Shown one piece after another: positions 13,318 through 13,340 of a stretch of DNA of 13,340 nt. The notes below the pieces were generated by a model that searched no databases, had not been told where the DNA came from, and was given only the letters and a program-made list of their open reading frames with translations. The translations under genes were made by a program, and so were the position numbers. Every line of letters begins with the position of its first letter. The first letter of the stretch is position 1. Source of the stretch: Bacillota bacterium (GTDB lineage Bacteria; Bacillota; Dethiobacteria; Dethiobacterales; Dethiobacteraceae); contig JANKMV010000024.1 in assembly GCA_024650095.1 (NCBI GenBank), positions 1 to 13,340 of the forward strand, read 5' to 3'.

Positions 13318-13340
13318 TGAATCTCCTTTGTTTAGTCACT

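Overview
The window looks like chromosomal DNA of a Gram-positive Bacillota (Firmicutes) bacterium, more likely a Clostridia or Peptococcia-type lineage than a Bacillus; this is inference. The signs are the large Alu-domain-containing SRP RNA, the SRP RNA-dnaX-ybaB-recR gene order known from Bacillus subtilis and relatives, AGGAGG-type ribosome binding sites, sigma-A-like promoters, a lipoprotein-type solute-binding protein, and frequent GTG/TTG starts. Every gene I can support lies on the minus strand, so transcription runs from high to low coordinates.

From right to left: a dispersed palindromic repeat (13246-13317); a MarR-family regulator with a clear promoter and a palindromic candidate operator over its predicted start point; a strong terminator (12558-12590); then a peptide-type ABC transporter operon. 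That operon encodes a lipoprotein binding protein, two permeases, a very large M14-family metallopeptidase inserted between the permease and ATPase genes, and two ATPases. Short gaps, stop/RBS overlaps and an 11-bp gene overlap argue for one transcript. yajQ follows 57 bp after the last ATPase. The likely logic is peptide capture, import and hydrolysis, with MarR as a possible but unproven regulator.

The left third is housekeeping: tRNA-Ser(GGA) with its own promoter, the SRP RNA only 18 nt behind it and ending in a good terminator, then dnaX-ybaB-recR (clamp loader, nucleoid-associated protein, recombination mediator), with a candidate promoter for dnaX. A diverged copy of the right-end repeat lies at positions 1-65, downstream of recR and in the same orientation.

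Most worth a second look: the roughly 986-residue M14 protein and its apparent CTG start, 36 codons upstream of the first conventional start codon; an A7 slippery sequence in dnaX that would give a gamma-like 432-residue product; the direct repeat pair near the window ends; two hairpins between the binding-protein and permease genes; and the marR operator/promoter. I found no CRISPR array, transposase, prophage gene, toxin-antitoxin pair or obvious defence system.
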